A DNA stretch of 10,747 nt from Phoronis ovalis (GCA_028565635.1 JAOXYB010060402.1:1-10747), one strand, 5' to 3'. Positions 1 through 7,506 are shown, counted from the stretch's first letter. Numbers and translations: made by a program. Notes: generated by a model from the letters alone, not told the origin.

Positions 1-307
1 TGTAATCAGGTAATGAATTCCAGTCTCTTATGGCATTAGAATAGAAAGTATTTGTTTCAGTTGGTACAACAACATTTAGATGGCTGGATCTAGTATTATA
101 GCTATGCTGCTCTGACAACCTAACAAAATGATTTTCTAAATATTTGGAACAGTTATTGTGCACAATATTGTATACATGATTTAATCTGAGGTGTTTTACT
201 CTATTGTCTACATTCACTAGATTGCTAGTGATTTCATTTGGTCCTAAATGGCTTCTATTGTTCAAGTTGTTGATAAATCTAACCATCTTATTTTGGGTTC
301 GTTGCTT
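1..307 (-). mobile_element. non-LTR retrotransposon (LINE) fragment, C-terminal part of reverse transcriptase ORF
   Basis: On the minus strand one frame is open from the AAG-CAA codons near 307 to the window edge, about 100 codons without a stop. It reads like the thumb and C-terminal region of a jockey/CR1-type endonuclease-reverse transcriptase: an opening QNKMVRFIN segment, then VKHLRLNHVYNI, then HSYNTRSS, and near the edge NAIRDWNSLPD. The last is a very recurrent signature just before the end of such ORFs. The palm domain with the YADD-type active site is absent. Upstream (above 310) the frame enters a T-rich tract and meets a stop at 347-349, so homology ends abruptly, as expected for a 5'-truncated LINE insertion. 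The 3' end lies outside the window. The open frame suggests a fairly recent copy. The family assignment rests on remembered motifs; the exact clade is uncertain. Confidence 0.8.
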
Positions 308-534
308 AAAGTGAAAAAAAAATAATAAAGTATAAAATATATGATTTTAAAAATTGCTTATTCCTGAGGCAATTAGTGCATGAAAGCGATAAGCCCGGAA
401 AATAAGAACCCCGAGATTTTTTTAAAGTATATCTGTCACGCTCTTGACATGATTTATAAAATCCAATTTCACATTTCGATACATTTAGATAATTCTCTAA
501 GTCTTCTTAGTTTTATTAGTTTAGTAAACTTATT

Positions 535-729
535 TTAAGAAAAAAGAAACTTACCAATCCTTGTAGAGAGCAACATGTTGATCAAATGTCGTGCATGCCA
601 TATTGAGGAATTGTCGCTAAAAATTATATCGTCAACATTATCTCCACTATTCTGTACGTCAATAGCACATTGCAGCATTTTCTCTTTGTTTGGCTTTCTT
701 ATTGTTTGAAATGACTTGTACTCGAAATA
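535..729 (-). pseudogene. possible Tc1/mariner-type DDE transposase remnant
   Basis: The minus strand is open for about 64 codons between a TGA at 730-732 and a TAA at 535-537. The segment KPNKEKMLQCAID, then DDIIFSDNSS, has the layout of the Tc1/mariner catalytic core just before and at the first catalytic aspartate, usually written (N/K)REKR...FC...W/F-x-x-V-I-F-T/S-D-E-S. Immediately after it, a different frame reads FDQHVALYKDW, which also resembles the family, so a frameshift in the TGGCATGC stretch is likely. No second or third catalytic acidic residue and no flanking terminal inverted repeats were found. A consensus splice donor (GTAAGT at 549-554) sits at its 3' end, so an ordinary host exon is the alternative. 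The similarity is short and the call is tentative. Confidence 0.35.
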
Positions 730-1236
730 TCACAAAAGCTTATCCTTGTTACATGACTATACGAAATTGAAAACACTTTTAGTTGTAGATCACTCTTATG
801 TAAAAAACGGAAGCAAAACAATTTCAAATTTGCTGTAAATGATGCACAATTTAAAATAAGTAACCATTCTTAAGGGACGATTACGGTCGATTTTTTACCG
901 TGAACAAGATCAGAATAAGAGGATTAAGCTTTGTCCAAAAATTACAATCGTAACCAGACCGTTCTTCGTCCGTACTCCGTCCGTATTCTGGCCGTACTAG
1001 ATTAAGTTTATAAATACTGGTAATTAAGAAGTAAGCGATACCCTATACTTTGTTATGAATATTTTTTAAATTAAACTAGTAACTTCCGTTATGTACACCA
1101 ATTTAGTTCTTAGCAAATAAAAAATGACACTGTTTTAAAACATTTAGTAATATAAAGTCAAAGATTATTCGCGACATTAGCAATTTCGCCATGACAAACT
1201 ATGAGAGTATCGTTTATTTGTAAACACGCGCAATGA
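730..1236. other. AT-rich stretch with no recognised gene
   Basis: I see no exon-like frame with acceptable splice sites and no recognisable protein on either strand. The only structure noted is the short CCGTAC-rich tandem repeat near 960-1000 and the AT-rich sequence leading into the inverted-repeat element at 1237. Confidence 0.5.
959..998. repeat. short degenerate tandem repeat based on CCGTACT/CCGTATT
   Basis: Three to four imperfect units of about 11 bases follow each other (CGTCCGTACT, CCGTCCGTATT, CTGGCCGTACT), with a related CCGTTCTT unit in front. It is locally GC-rich in AT-rich surroundings. It is too short to assign to a family. Confidence 0.5.
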
Positions 1237-1271
1237 CCGGTGTAGCAGTTTTCTAAGACCCCCATATCCTA
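1237..1271 (+). repeat. left terminal inverted repeat of the 1.5-kb element
   Basis: The first 14 bases match the right end exactly in reverse complement. The following 21 bases match with substitutions and one length difference in the C-run. Confidence 0.65.
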
Positions 1272-2052
1272 TCGACGCCCTGGTGACTAGAATTTGGTCC
1301 CTGATGACTCCCTTCATCGATGTTCTGGATTTCCAAGACCCTCCCTGGAAATAAACGACTCCCTTGGAGTCGCTTATTGCCAGCAGTAAGTAAGTCCCAG
1401 GTGTCATCTTCTATATCTGCTGGCATTGCCGTACCAGTATGACTTCCCTCGAAAAAACAAAGTAATGTCTCCCAGTGACTGCCTCTGATGACTCCTTTCG
1501 AAGGGATCATCAAATGGGGAGTCATTGACGTCCAGCTAAGTGATGCAGGTATGATGGTACAGTGAGTTAATTAGTCAAGTGTTAAGTTATTAGACAACTA
1601 GAAAGATAAAATAAAAAATGGTAGATATCAACCATGCTGTAAAAAACCAGCCGCGAAGCCGATAATATATAACTAGCATAAACGGTAACATAAACAAATC
1701 AGCAACAGCAAATTATAATTAGTTAACGTACCGTATTAATACTATTTGCTAAGATTTTACTTTTTTGGAACGATTTGTAATAAGTCAACACACGCCTTGA
1801 TAAAGAAAATCAACTTATTCAATGGGTGCCGAATAGGGCGGATCTAAGATTTCGCGAAGCTGAACTGGTTAGATAAACATACAAATACATGTTATATCAG
1901 TTTTAATATAAACTTGTGTTTTCTAGTTTAGTTTTGTTGCACAAGGTTAGTAATTCAGCATATTAAAATCTTTGACACTTTGATCATACATTTGAGAAAT
2001 TGTATATGAAGTGTAGTCAAAATCACATGACCTACTATATCCGGATACCATA

Positions 2053-2109
2053 GTAGGGTTATGTATTATGGACTATACATATATGTAGGGTCACGTATCT
2101 TGGGCTGTA
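2053..2109 (+). repeat. two direct repeats, 32-bp period, inside the 1.5-kb element
   Basis: The 25 bases starting GTAGGGTTATGTAT (2053-2077) recur at 2085-2109 starting GTAGGGTCACGTAT, with 19 of 25 identical and nearly all differences transitions. Just upstream, CCTACTAT and ATAGTAGG form a short inverted pair around TATCCGGATA. Confidence 0.5.
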
Positions 2110-2704
2110 TGGGGAGGAGCTAATCCTGTATCCATTACTTTACTACTCCCTATCCATATTGTTACATGTATCGTCCCAATACACACTAAAATACGTCAAG
2201 GTATTTACTCTGCTAAATAATTTCAAAAGTCAAGACTGTAGCGGGGATATCGAAAAAATATACTATACATGGCTGTATTTTTGAAAAAGAACAAGTCTTA
2301 CATGCGTGCAGATAAATAAAACCATACCTTGCAGTTTTGTCTGGCCTTTCTCTTCTAGTTTCGTTTATTTACTTTGTTTATTCATCAGAAAAGGAAGTCT
2401 CCTCTGACCCTGTCAATACTCTCAACGAAGGCGCGCACACTACATAATTATACAATTTTACTCAATATAATAGGCATGCGAATAAGTGTATAAGGTATTT
2501 ACTATTCGGGATTCTTGACACTTACAAAAACGGAGTATTCAATGAGGCACCTCTAACATGGGGTTAGAGTAGTCAATGGGATACTAACAGGGGATTAGAA
2601 CATTCAGGTGGTCACTTTTAAAATGGGTCACATACCACTATTAGTGCAACCGGTTTCAATGATCCCTAAGAATGTGACTTCCGAAGGGAAGAGTAATTAA
2701 ATTA

Positions 2705-2740
2705 TAGGTTTTGGGGGGTCATCTACAACTGCTACACCGG
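2705..2740 (-). repeat. right terminal inverted repeat of the 1.5-kb element
   Basis: Reverse complement of the left repeat. The outer 14 bases (AACTGCTACACCGG) are exact and the inner part is diverged. Confidence 0.65.
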
Positions 2741-2917
2741 CTGTAAAATAAATATGAATATAAAAAGATTACAACCTTAAAAAATATGTACTTTGTGTGA
2801 AAATGTATAATACGGAATTATCACGAATATTTATTTAAAACCGGAACGAGACTGTACCTTAAAAACAGCTGTCGCTTTGAAATACAATGTATGTAAAAAG
2901 GTGCATTACTAACTTAC

Positions 2918-3057
2918 ACTTGGGTTGAGTTGCTTGCGATCATAGGCAGTTGTGTCATATCTTCGCAGCTCATATACCTATAGTTATAAAACAATATCTT
3001 TTTGTTACCGTTTCTATGAATATTTCTTAATTTCTTTAATATAACTCTAGTCACATA
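2918..3057 (-). CDS. candidate exon, cysteine-containing segment resembling an LRR cap (LRRCT or LRRNT)
   Basis: On the minus strand a good acceptor (T-rich tract ending TTTTGCAG, AG at 3058-3059) is followed by 46 open codons and then a consensus donor (GT|GTAAGT, intron from 2917). It ends in phase 2, the phase used by every LRR exon upstream on this strand. The peptide includes VILKKLRNIHRNG, then YMSCEDMTQLPM, then SNSTQV. The order L..L....N, a hydrophobic run, C, then LP resembles the second half of a C-terminal LRR cap. The part from the cysteine onward could equally be the end of an N-terminal cap. A shorter exon (2918-2977, phase 2 at both ends) is an alternative using the acceptor ACTATAG. 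The classic CDC motif is not visible upstream. Assignment to the same gene as the LRR exons is inference. Confidence 0.4.
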
Positions 3058-3793
3058 CTGCAAAAGCAAAATATAACAGGGCATTTTGGAGGCCTAATTC
3101 AGTATTGGTGCTATTTAAAAAAAAAATACAAGTTTGATGCTACAAGACATCCTTTACTTGCGTGAACAGTAAATTTCACATTTTGTTTCTTGTCTAAAAA
3201 ATGAATTATCACAAAGACATTAACATTTTCAGCCAAATGCAGAATTGGTTTTCATTTGCAACAGTACTAGTCTAATTAACTTTTTATTTGTAACATATTT
3301 TTCTTACAATAAAAAGACGTCAAATTAATTCAAATGTGACAAAGAAATTAGAGAGAAGTAGTTTTATTATTACTTCGTCATAGGTTTTATTTTCATGGCC
3401 CTTGCACATTAAGGAAATGCCTTGCTACTTTATATATCATTAATATTTAATATATTGGCACAGACATTTGAAATGTCCCACCAAATTAAAATGAGCTTTC
3501 TAGCATCATGACTTTTCACTTTGCTTTTTCAGAGTACACTACCGTGACAACCATTTATTTTAATTTTGAAAAATTGCTACAGATTTTATTTTTGTATATT
3601 TGAATAATATATTTTTTAGTTTGCTGTTAACCCAGTGTTTAGATGTCAATTTAACTGTTGGAAGTGAATGGTTCGATTTAGACAGCCTTAAAAGAAATGT
3701 CATCGAGATACCACCCAATTAGTCATAGCCGTCCTAGTGATATGTCAAAAAGTTGTCTATTGATCTGCACAATAATTAACTTTTAAATATTCG
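3058..3793. other. AT-rich stretch with no recognised feature
   Basis: I found no exon with matching splice sites and no named repeat here. A plus-strand stretch near 3655-3722 contains LKRNVIEIPPN, which mimics an LRR, but it stops at once and has no donor; it is listed among the rejected items. Confidence 0.45.
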
Positions 3794-4202
3794 TAGCTCC
3801 GAAACAGCTAATAGACTATTTGCATGCACTTGGTGGAGCCACCAGTCTCAGACCCAAACGATCCCAGCATGTCGCATTCTGTAAATGAACAATGACGTAG
3901 TTCTGCGTCCACTCACACGATTCATTCATAAAATGCATTATTCGCATGCTGAGCCAAAACCAAAATAATATCTTATGTTCTTTGCTCTAAGAAACACCTT
4001 CTTTTTGTGAGCATGTCAATACATAAACAACTATTTATTAATATTGTTTTATTTTGTTGAATTTTCACTGGTTAAAAAGCTTTACCAAAGTCAGATTAAA
4101 AAATGAAGTTTTGTGTATAACTAAATGATGCCGGTATTGAAAGGTTCTGACTGTAGCACCCTCAAGTGTATGCAAATAGTCTGTTGTTCTTAAGAAGCTC
4201 TA
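3794..4202. mobile_element. MITE-like element with about 55-bp terminal inverted repeats and TA ends
   Basis: The left arm (about 3796-3853) and right arm (about 4142-4200) are inverted copies. The core AGACTATTTGCATGCACTTG (3813-3832) matches the reverse complement of 4163-4182 at 19 of 20 bases. Similarity continues both outward (AGCTCCGAA against AGCTTCTTAA) and inward (GGAGCCACCAGTC against GGTGCTACAGTC) with small gaps. A TA dinucleotide bounds each side (3794-3795 and 4201-4202), as expected for TA target duplication of Tc1/mariner-type non-autonomous elements. The inner 290 bases are AT-rich and non-coding. The superfamily assignment rests only on the TA and the size. Confidence 0.65.
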
Positions 4203-4237
4203 CATATCTACCATGAGAGGGATGCGCTAATCCCAGT

Positions 4238-4412
4238 CAACTAACGTCTTAGTTTAACCATAGTCAACTTTGGTATATTTCTTAAATTTAAGAAGAGCGC
4301 AGTAAGTACATTTCTCCCGGATATTTCACATATAAATAAAGAGTTTGCTGCCCTTCTTTTTTTCGAGATAATAAACAAAAATTGACCATAATGAAGCCCA
4401 TACGTTTGTTGG
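4238..4412. repeat. foldback (inverted) repeat, arms about 65 bp
   Basis: The left arm, from CAACTAACGT (4238) through TTTAACCATAGTCAACTTTG to about 4300, is an imperfect inverted copy of about 4349-4412, whose reverse complement reads CAACAAACGTATGGGCTT, then ATTATGGTCAATTTTTG. About 50 bases separate the arms. It sits directly beside the 3794-4202 element. The right arm belongs to a repeat family with another copy at 9868-9940. Confidence 0.55.
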
Positions 4413-4431
4413 CTAGTCACGGAACACTAAC
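4361..4431 (-). repeat. dispersed repeat, copy 1 (minus orientation)
   Basis: In reverse complement this matches 9868-9940. The exact shared blocks are GTTAGTGTTCCGT (13), AACGTATGGGCTT (13) and TCAATTTTTGTTTATT (16), in the same order and with near-equal spacing. Similarity ends sharply at GTTAGTG, suggesting an element terminus at 4431. Confidence 0.65.
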
Positions 4432-5085
4432 ATGTTTCATTATTCATACTGCATTATTACGTACGTGTCAGCATCTTGGTCCAACATGTTAAAAGCACCA
4501 TTTTGTACTAATTTAACAGGGTTTTGTATTATATTTCTGAAAATAAAGGAGTAACATTTAAAAAGTCTTCTGAGGCCACCAATTTTATTTTGCGTACAAC
4601 CACTTTCTGATATCCGTTGTCCCTGTTGTCTCTGATAAAGCTTACAAGATAAATTGATATTTTGTCATTCTGTTTATTTATTATAATGTCTCCGAGGGGA
4701 GGGGGTATTATTCAGATACAAAGTGGCTACGCATGCTTGTTAACAAGATCGTGTGAAACAGGCGCCTTTTTAAAGGCTAAGTACATAATGTAGGAAAGTG
4801 CCTGATGCGGATTCCAACACTCGATAAATAAAATTATGGTTTCAACTCCATCTTTTATAAATGTCACTGACGATATCTTCTACAATACTTCTATGCTGTA
4901 CAGAATGTGTGCTAAGGCAATAATGATATATTTGCTTCCTGTATCTATAATTTCAAATATTTGCTTTTCGTAAGGTTTAGATATATGTTTTCAATATTAT
5001 ATTTGGAAAGATTAATGCTAGAGTTAGAGTAGGGTTAGCATTTAAAATTATTAGTACAGATACAAATCAGTTGTCAGCATCTCAA
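4432..5085. other. AT-rich stretch with no recognised feature
   Basis: Nothing recognisable was found on either strand. A short purine run (GAGGGGAGGGGG near 4694) and a minus-strand GTAAGC near 4640 without a supporting exon were the only details noted. Confidence 0.45.
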
Positions 5086-5278
5086 GCCTTCGTCGCTTAG
5101 TGGTTAATGCACTCGACTTTTCATTGTTTCAGATACTTTGTTTCAGATACTTCCAGCGCATGTTCGAATGGGCCAGGATGGTTGTTTTTTACTAATAACA
5201 CGATTTATTTCTCTTGTAGATATCATTTTACAGGGCTTTCTAACGACTTTCGAAATACAAAAACATCAAAAAAAAAAG
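5086..5278 (+). mobile_element. tRNA-derived SINE
   Basis: A tRNA-like head begins GCCTTCG. TCGCTTAGTGG (5093-5103) matches the RNA polymerase III A box at 10 of 11 positions, and TGTTCGAATGG (5161-5171) matches the B box at 8 of 11. The A-to-B distance is about 14 bases too long for a tRNA, and this is explained by an exact 14-bp tandem duplication between them (5124-5151). The cloverleaf arms do not pair properly, so this is not a functional tRNA gene. A body of about 95 bases leads to an A-rich tail (about 5264-5278). I could not find a target-site duplication. Plus-strand reading frames across it are incidental. Confidence 0.65.
5124..5151 (+). repeat. exact 14-bp tandem duplication inside the SINE head
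   Basis: TTGTTTCAGATACT occurs twice back to back (5124-5137 and 5138-5151). Removing one copy brings the spacing between the A and B boxes close to that of ordinary tRNAs. Confidence 0.85.
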
Positions 5279-5339
5279 TATATTTTTAAGCTGTTCTACA
5301 ACCAAACCATCTTCTATATTATACAGAATATATTTTTAG

Positions 5340-5720
5340 GGGTTAAGCCCATCAACCCTGCTTATTGATACATGTTAATCCCCTCGGTTGAGAAAAGAGG
5401 GTTAGTTTTCGGCCCTGATCCTGCATACGGATGTATTGGAAGTCTTGCTTAGAGGGATGCTCACTTAAGGGATTGAGATGTCCAGTGGCGGTTTTCAAAC
5501 CGGAAAACATTCTCCTTTTTTCTTTTGCTTGTAGAACAGTTTCGTTCTTTGATAGGGTACCATTCTTCAGGGTGGTATTTTTATAGGAGCTTTTCGGGTC
5601 CCTAGAGCACTTGTTTATGTTTTCAGTCCATGTGCGAATATAGGTAACGCCGTTCTACCTGGGTGTTCCCCCAGGGATAATGTGCACGTTTACTACACTT
5701 AATATCAAAATCCCCATAAA
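5340..5720. other. GC-richer block of unknown nature
   Basis: Base composition changes noticeably from the AT-rich surroundings, with sequences such as TTTTCGGCCCTGATCC, GTCCAGTGGCGG and CTGGGTGTTCCCCCAGGG. One minus-strand frame reads peptide-like between several stops (GTRKAPIKIPP, RMVPYQRTKLFYKQKKKGE), hinting at decayed coding sequence. On the plus strand a pyrimidine tract ending TTGCTTGTAG (about 5512-5535) looks like a splice acceptor. I recognise no family. It may be a dispersed repeat or an old inserted gene fragment. Confidence 0.35.
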
Positions 5721-5743
5721 CTAAATGCGAAGCGATCACTTAC

Positions 5744-5818
5744 AGATTCCTAATTTTGCGTCCTTTGGTTAAGAAAGTCTTAGCTGTTATGTTTGTAATT
5801 TTGTTGTTGAATGCAAAT
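5744..5818 (-). CDS. LRR exon (75 bp, one 25-residue repeat)
   Basis: Minus strand, acceptor TATTATAG (AG at 5819-5820), donor CT|GTAAGT (5738-5743), phase 2 at both ends. It encodes FNNKITNITAKTFL then KIRN, which fits NxIxxIxxxxFxxxxxIxxL with the conserved asparagine and the hydrophobic ladder. It is one codon longer than the standard 72-bp exon. The upstream junction makes ATA (Ile) and the next exon completes CT-, probably Leu. Like the preceding exon it has I..I....F in place of LP..LF. The next exon downstream is not identified. Confidence 0.75.
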
Positions 5819-6063
5819 CTATAATATAAGAAAATTATAATATCCATTATATTACAATTTTTCTCTGAATATTAAGAATAATGGAATAATAGCAGTACAA
5901 CAGGAATGTTAAACTAATGGAAACAATACCGAAATCACGTTCATGAATTCAACAAAGCGCACAATGTGTTATTTGTATAACAATATGCAATACCAAAAAA
6001 GACAAATCGAGCTTCTTGGGTAAACATAAATGTCTCCTTGACTTATTTATCGAATATACTTAC

Positions 6064-6135
6064 ATCGTACGAAGATGTTGGCAATCTATAAATGTATTAT
6101 CTTCTATAGCCTTTATTTTGTTGTTAAATATATAT
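6064..6135 (-). CDS. LRR exon (72 bp, one 24-residue repeat)
   Basis: Minus strand, strong acceptor ATCCTTTTCAG (AG at 6136-6137), donor AT|GTAAGT (6058-6063), phase 2 at both ends. It encodes YIFNNKIKAIEDNTF then CQHLRT, a clean LRR (LxLxxNxIxxIxxxxFxxCxxLxx). The codon split with the upstream exon is CT|A (Leu), with the downstream exon AT|A (Ile). The antisense plus-strand frame of 104 codons over this region has no recognisable content. Confidence 0.85.
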
Positions 6136-6356
6136 CTGAAAAGGATAAGCAAGAAACATTATATTTTCCGACCTGCAGACCTTGTTTTATCCTGTATCAT
6201 TATTGACATATGGTATCAAATAACCAATAGCAGGCATCGTCCGGGGTTATTTTGTGTTCCAACAACAACATTGGAATTCATTTGTTCTTTTTCTATGATG
6301 CTTTTCTCTAAAAGTAGTTGTCAGGTTTGAACACTATTTTATGGAAATGTTCATAT

Positions 6357-6720
6357 GGATCTGAAAGGTAATATTTTCGATTAAGAAGGATGACGGTCAT
6401 CCTCTATCCATAAATGCCAATAACCAATTATAATAACTCGAAAAGCACCCGACCGATTTCAACGGAACTTAGATCAAAGTGTTCGCTAGGCTCTGAAATA
6501 TAAAGTTTCAAGTTAAAAAAGATGGCAGCCATCTTGGATAAAAACGGCTGCAATGTGAAAGCATATTCTTTGATAACATAGAAAGCACTCGTTTTCAACA
6601 AAACCAATTAAAATACTTGATGGCCCATGAAGATGAAAATAATGGTGGACAATTTGGTGGCATTTCTGAATCAAAAAAGTGGCTGCTACATTAACATGCT
6701 TGTTTTGGAAGTCATATACC
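6357..6720. repeat. diverged tandem repeat, three units, with palindromic GATG..CATC core
   Basis: The 47 bases at 6357-6403 (GGATCTGAAAGG...GATGACGGTCATCCT) align without gaps to 6489-6535 (GGCTCTGAAATA...GATGGCAGCCATCTT) with about 32 identities, a spacing of 132 bases. The tails also align (GAAAAGCACCCG against GAAAGCACTCG, then TTTCAAC). A third, weaker unit follows (TCAAAAAAGTGGCTGCTACAT near 6671). Each of the first two units carries a short palindrome. It lies in the intron between the LRR exons at 7088 and 6135. The minus-strand frame over it is incidental. Confidence 0.6.
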
Positions 6721-7087
6721 GTGTCGCCCTGCGACACCATATCTGCATGTAGTTAATTAATGTTGTTGCTTAAATGTATGAATCAGAAGGTGTTTTTTCA
6801 TTCCTTATCCCTCTTCCGCCTATGTGACTAAAGAGATAGTTTCCATTTGATAACTGCACAAATGAATGAAATTACAACTTGTGACTGCACGTAGTTTCCA
6901 CGAAGAGTTATATTATTTACTAGGATACTTTTTTTATAATCGAGGTCGATAGGAAAATCAATTGTGTTATTATGCTTATAGGAACTGCATATTGAAGTAT
7001 GCCTTATGATATTGTTGACATTACATTATTTTTTTGTTTCCTAAATCTTTCTCCCCACATGTTTTTGAAACAACTGAACATACTTAC
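6721..7087. other. intronic AT-rich sequence, nothing recognised
   Basis: This is the remainder of the intron between LRR exons 7088-7231 and 6064-6135. No further LRR exon or named repeat was found. Confidence 0.5.
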
Positions 7088-7231
7088 AGCCCAAGCAAGC
7101 GACAGTCTGCTGATCTGAATAATTCCTTTGGTAAGGCTTCAATTTCATTTGAATACATGAAAACATAATGAGGCTGTCGTCCGTGAAAAAAATTAGGAGG
7201 TATTCGTGTAAGTCTATTTCCAGAAATATCC
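7088..7231 (-). CDS. LRR exon (144 bp, two fused 24-residue repeats)
   Basis: Minus strand, acceptor TTTCATATTCAG (AG at 7232-7233), donor CT|GTAAGT (7082-7087), phase 2 at both ends. The length is exactly twice 72. It encodes DISGNRLTRIPPNFF, a short loop ending YVF, then MYSNEIEALPKELF and CRLLG, so two consecutive LRRs with the LP..LF/IP..FF signature. The second repeat lacks one residue before its asparagine. The upstream junction is TT|G (Leu), giving LDISGN. Compared with its one-repeat neighbours, this exon looks as if an intron between two repeats was lost. Confidence 0.88.
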
Positions 7232-7324
7232 CTGAATATGAAATAACAACTCTTACAATAAAAACAGCCTATATGATAGATGTTCCATGTAAGGACATGC
7301 TATAAAAGTAGACACATTAAAAGT

Positions 7325-7377
7325 AACGTATTAGACTGGTATATATTAAAACGTATTAGACATGTATAACGTATTAG
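7325..7377 (+). repeat. short direct repeats of AACGTATTAG in an intron
   Basis: AACGTATTAGAC occurs at 7325-7336 and 7350-7361, and AACGTATTAG at 7368-7377, with related GGTATAT sequence between. It lies in the 203-bp intron between LRR exons. Confidence 0.6.
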
Positions 7378-7434
7378 CATAGTTGGTATATTAGTTCTCA
7401 ATTAAGTTATTTTGCTTTTTTCAACTTTACTTAC

Positions 7435-7506
7435 AAAGTGCTCGTAACACGTGCGTTCAGTAGCAAGTCTTCCGGAAGCTCTTCCAATAGATTTCCATGC
7501 AGAAGC
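7435..7506 (-). CDS. LRR exon (72 bp, one 24-residue repeat)
   Basis: Minus strand, acceptor CACTGTTTGACAG (AG at 7507-7508), donor TT|GTAAGT (7429-7434), phase 2 at both ends. It encodes LLHGNLLEELPEDLLLN then VTST, a canonical LRR with the LP motif; the junctions give Leu on both sides. The next intron is only 203 bp, and the reading frame continues directly into LDISGN of the following exon. The plus-strand 75-codon frame crossing this exon is an antisense shadow. Confidence 0.87.

Larger units (their letters stand above)
1237..2740. mobile_element. non-coding element bounded by terminal inverted repeats, about 1.5 kb
   Basis: The left end CCGGTGTAGCAGTT (1237-1250) is repeated as a perfect inverted copy at 2727-2740. 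The similarity continues inward through a C-run (GACCCCC at 1257-1263 against GGGGGGTC at 2714-2720) to CCTA/TAGG, so each inverted repeat is about 35 bases with substitutions. Both subterminal regions are richer in GACTCC/GTCA motifs than the rest: a 7-bp-stem hairpin at 1356-1372, and ATGACTCC at 1488-1495 facing GGAGTCAT at 1518-1525. The centre (about 1560-2500) is AT-rich with no long reading frame, and the minus-strand frames of 76 and 90 codons in the left arm show no recognisable protein. This fits a non-autonomous DNA transposon or foldback element. I could not find a clear target-site duplication; partly matching AT-rich sequence (TTTATTT/AAATAAA) lies outside both ends, so the true termini may lie further out. 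Confidence 0.55.

Noticed and set aside
304-555. A host gene splicing the transposase-like segment to the LINE reverse transcriptase segment
   Set aside because: The donor at 554 and the acceptor-like AAG at 305-307 exist, but both possible joined frames hit stops soon after the junction.
1177-1525. Two overlapping minus-strand frames of 76 and 90 codons
   Set aside because: Both lie mainly in the GC-richer left arm of the 1.5-kb inverted-repeat element, overlap each other in different frames and have no recognisable content.
2328-2400. Minus-strand exon ending at AAG|GTATGG near 2328
   Set aside because: All frames upstream of this donor contain close stops and no matching acceptor gives a useful exon; it lies inside the inverted-repeat element.
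3655-3722. Plus-strand segment containing LKRNVIEIPPN, resembling an LRR
   Set aside because: A stop follows immediately, there is no donor site, and it is on the opposite strand to the LRR gene. Chance resemblance is likely.
5086-5175. A functional tRNA gene at the SINE head
   Set aside because: The box spacing is expanded by a duplication, the acceptor arms do not pair, and the B box is degraded.
6016-6330. Plus-strand 104-codon open frame, the longest in the window
   Set aside because: It crosses the minus-strand LRR exon at 6064-6135 and intron sequence, has no recognisable domain, and looks like an AT-rich antisense frame.
6513-6740. Minus-strand 75-codon frame
   Set aside because: It lies almost entirely in the diverged tandem repeat in an intron and has no recognisable protein domain.
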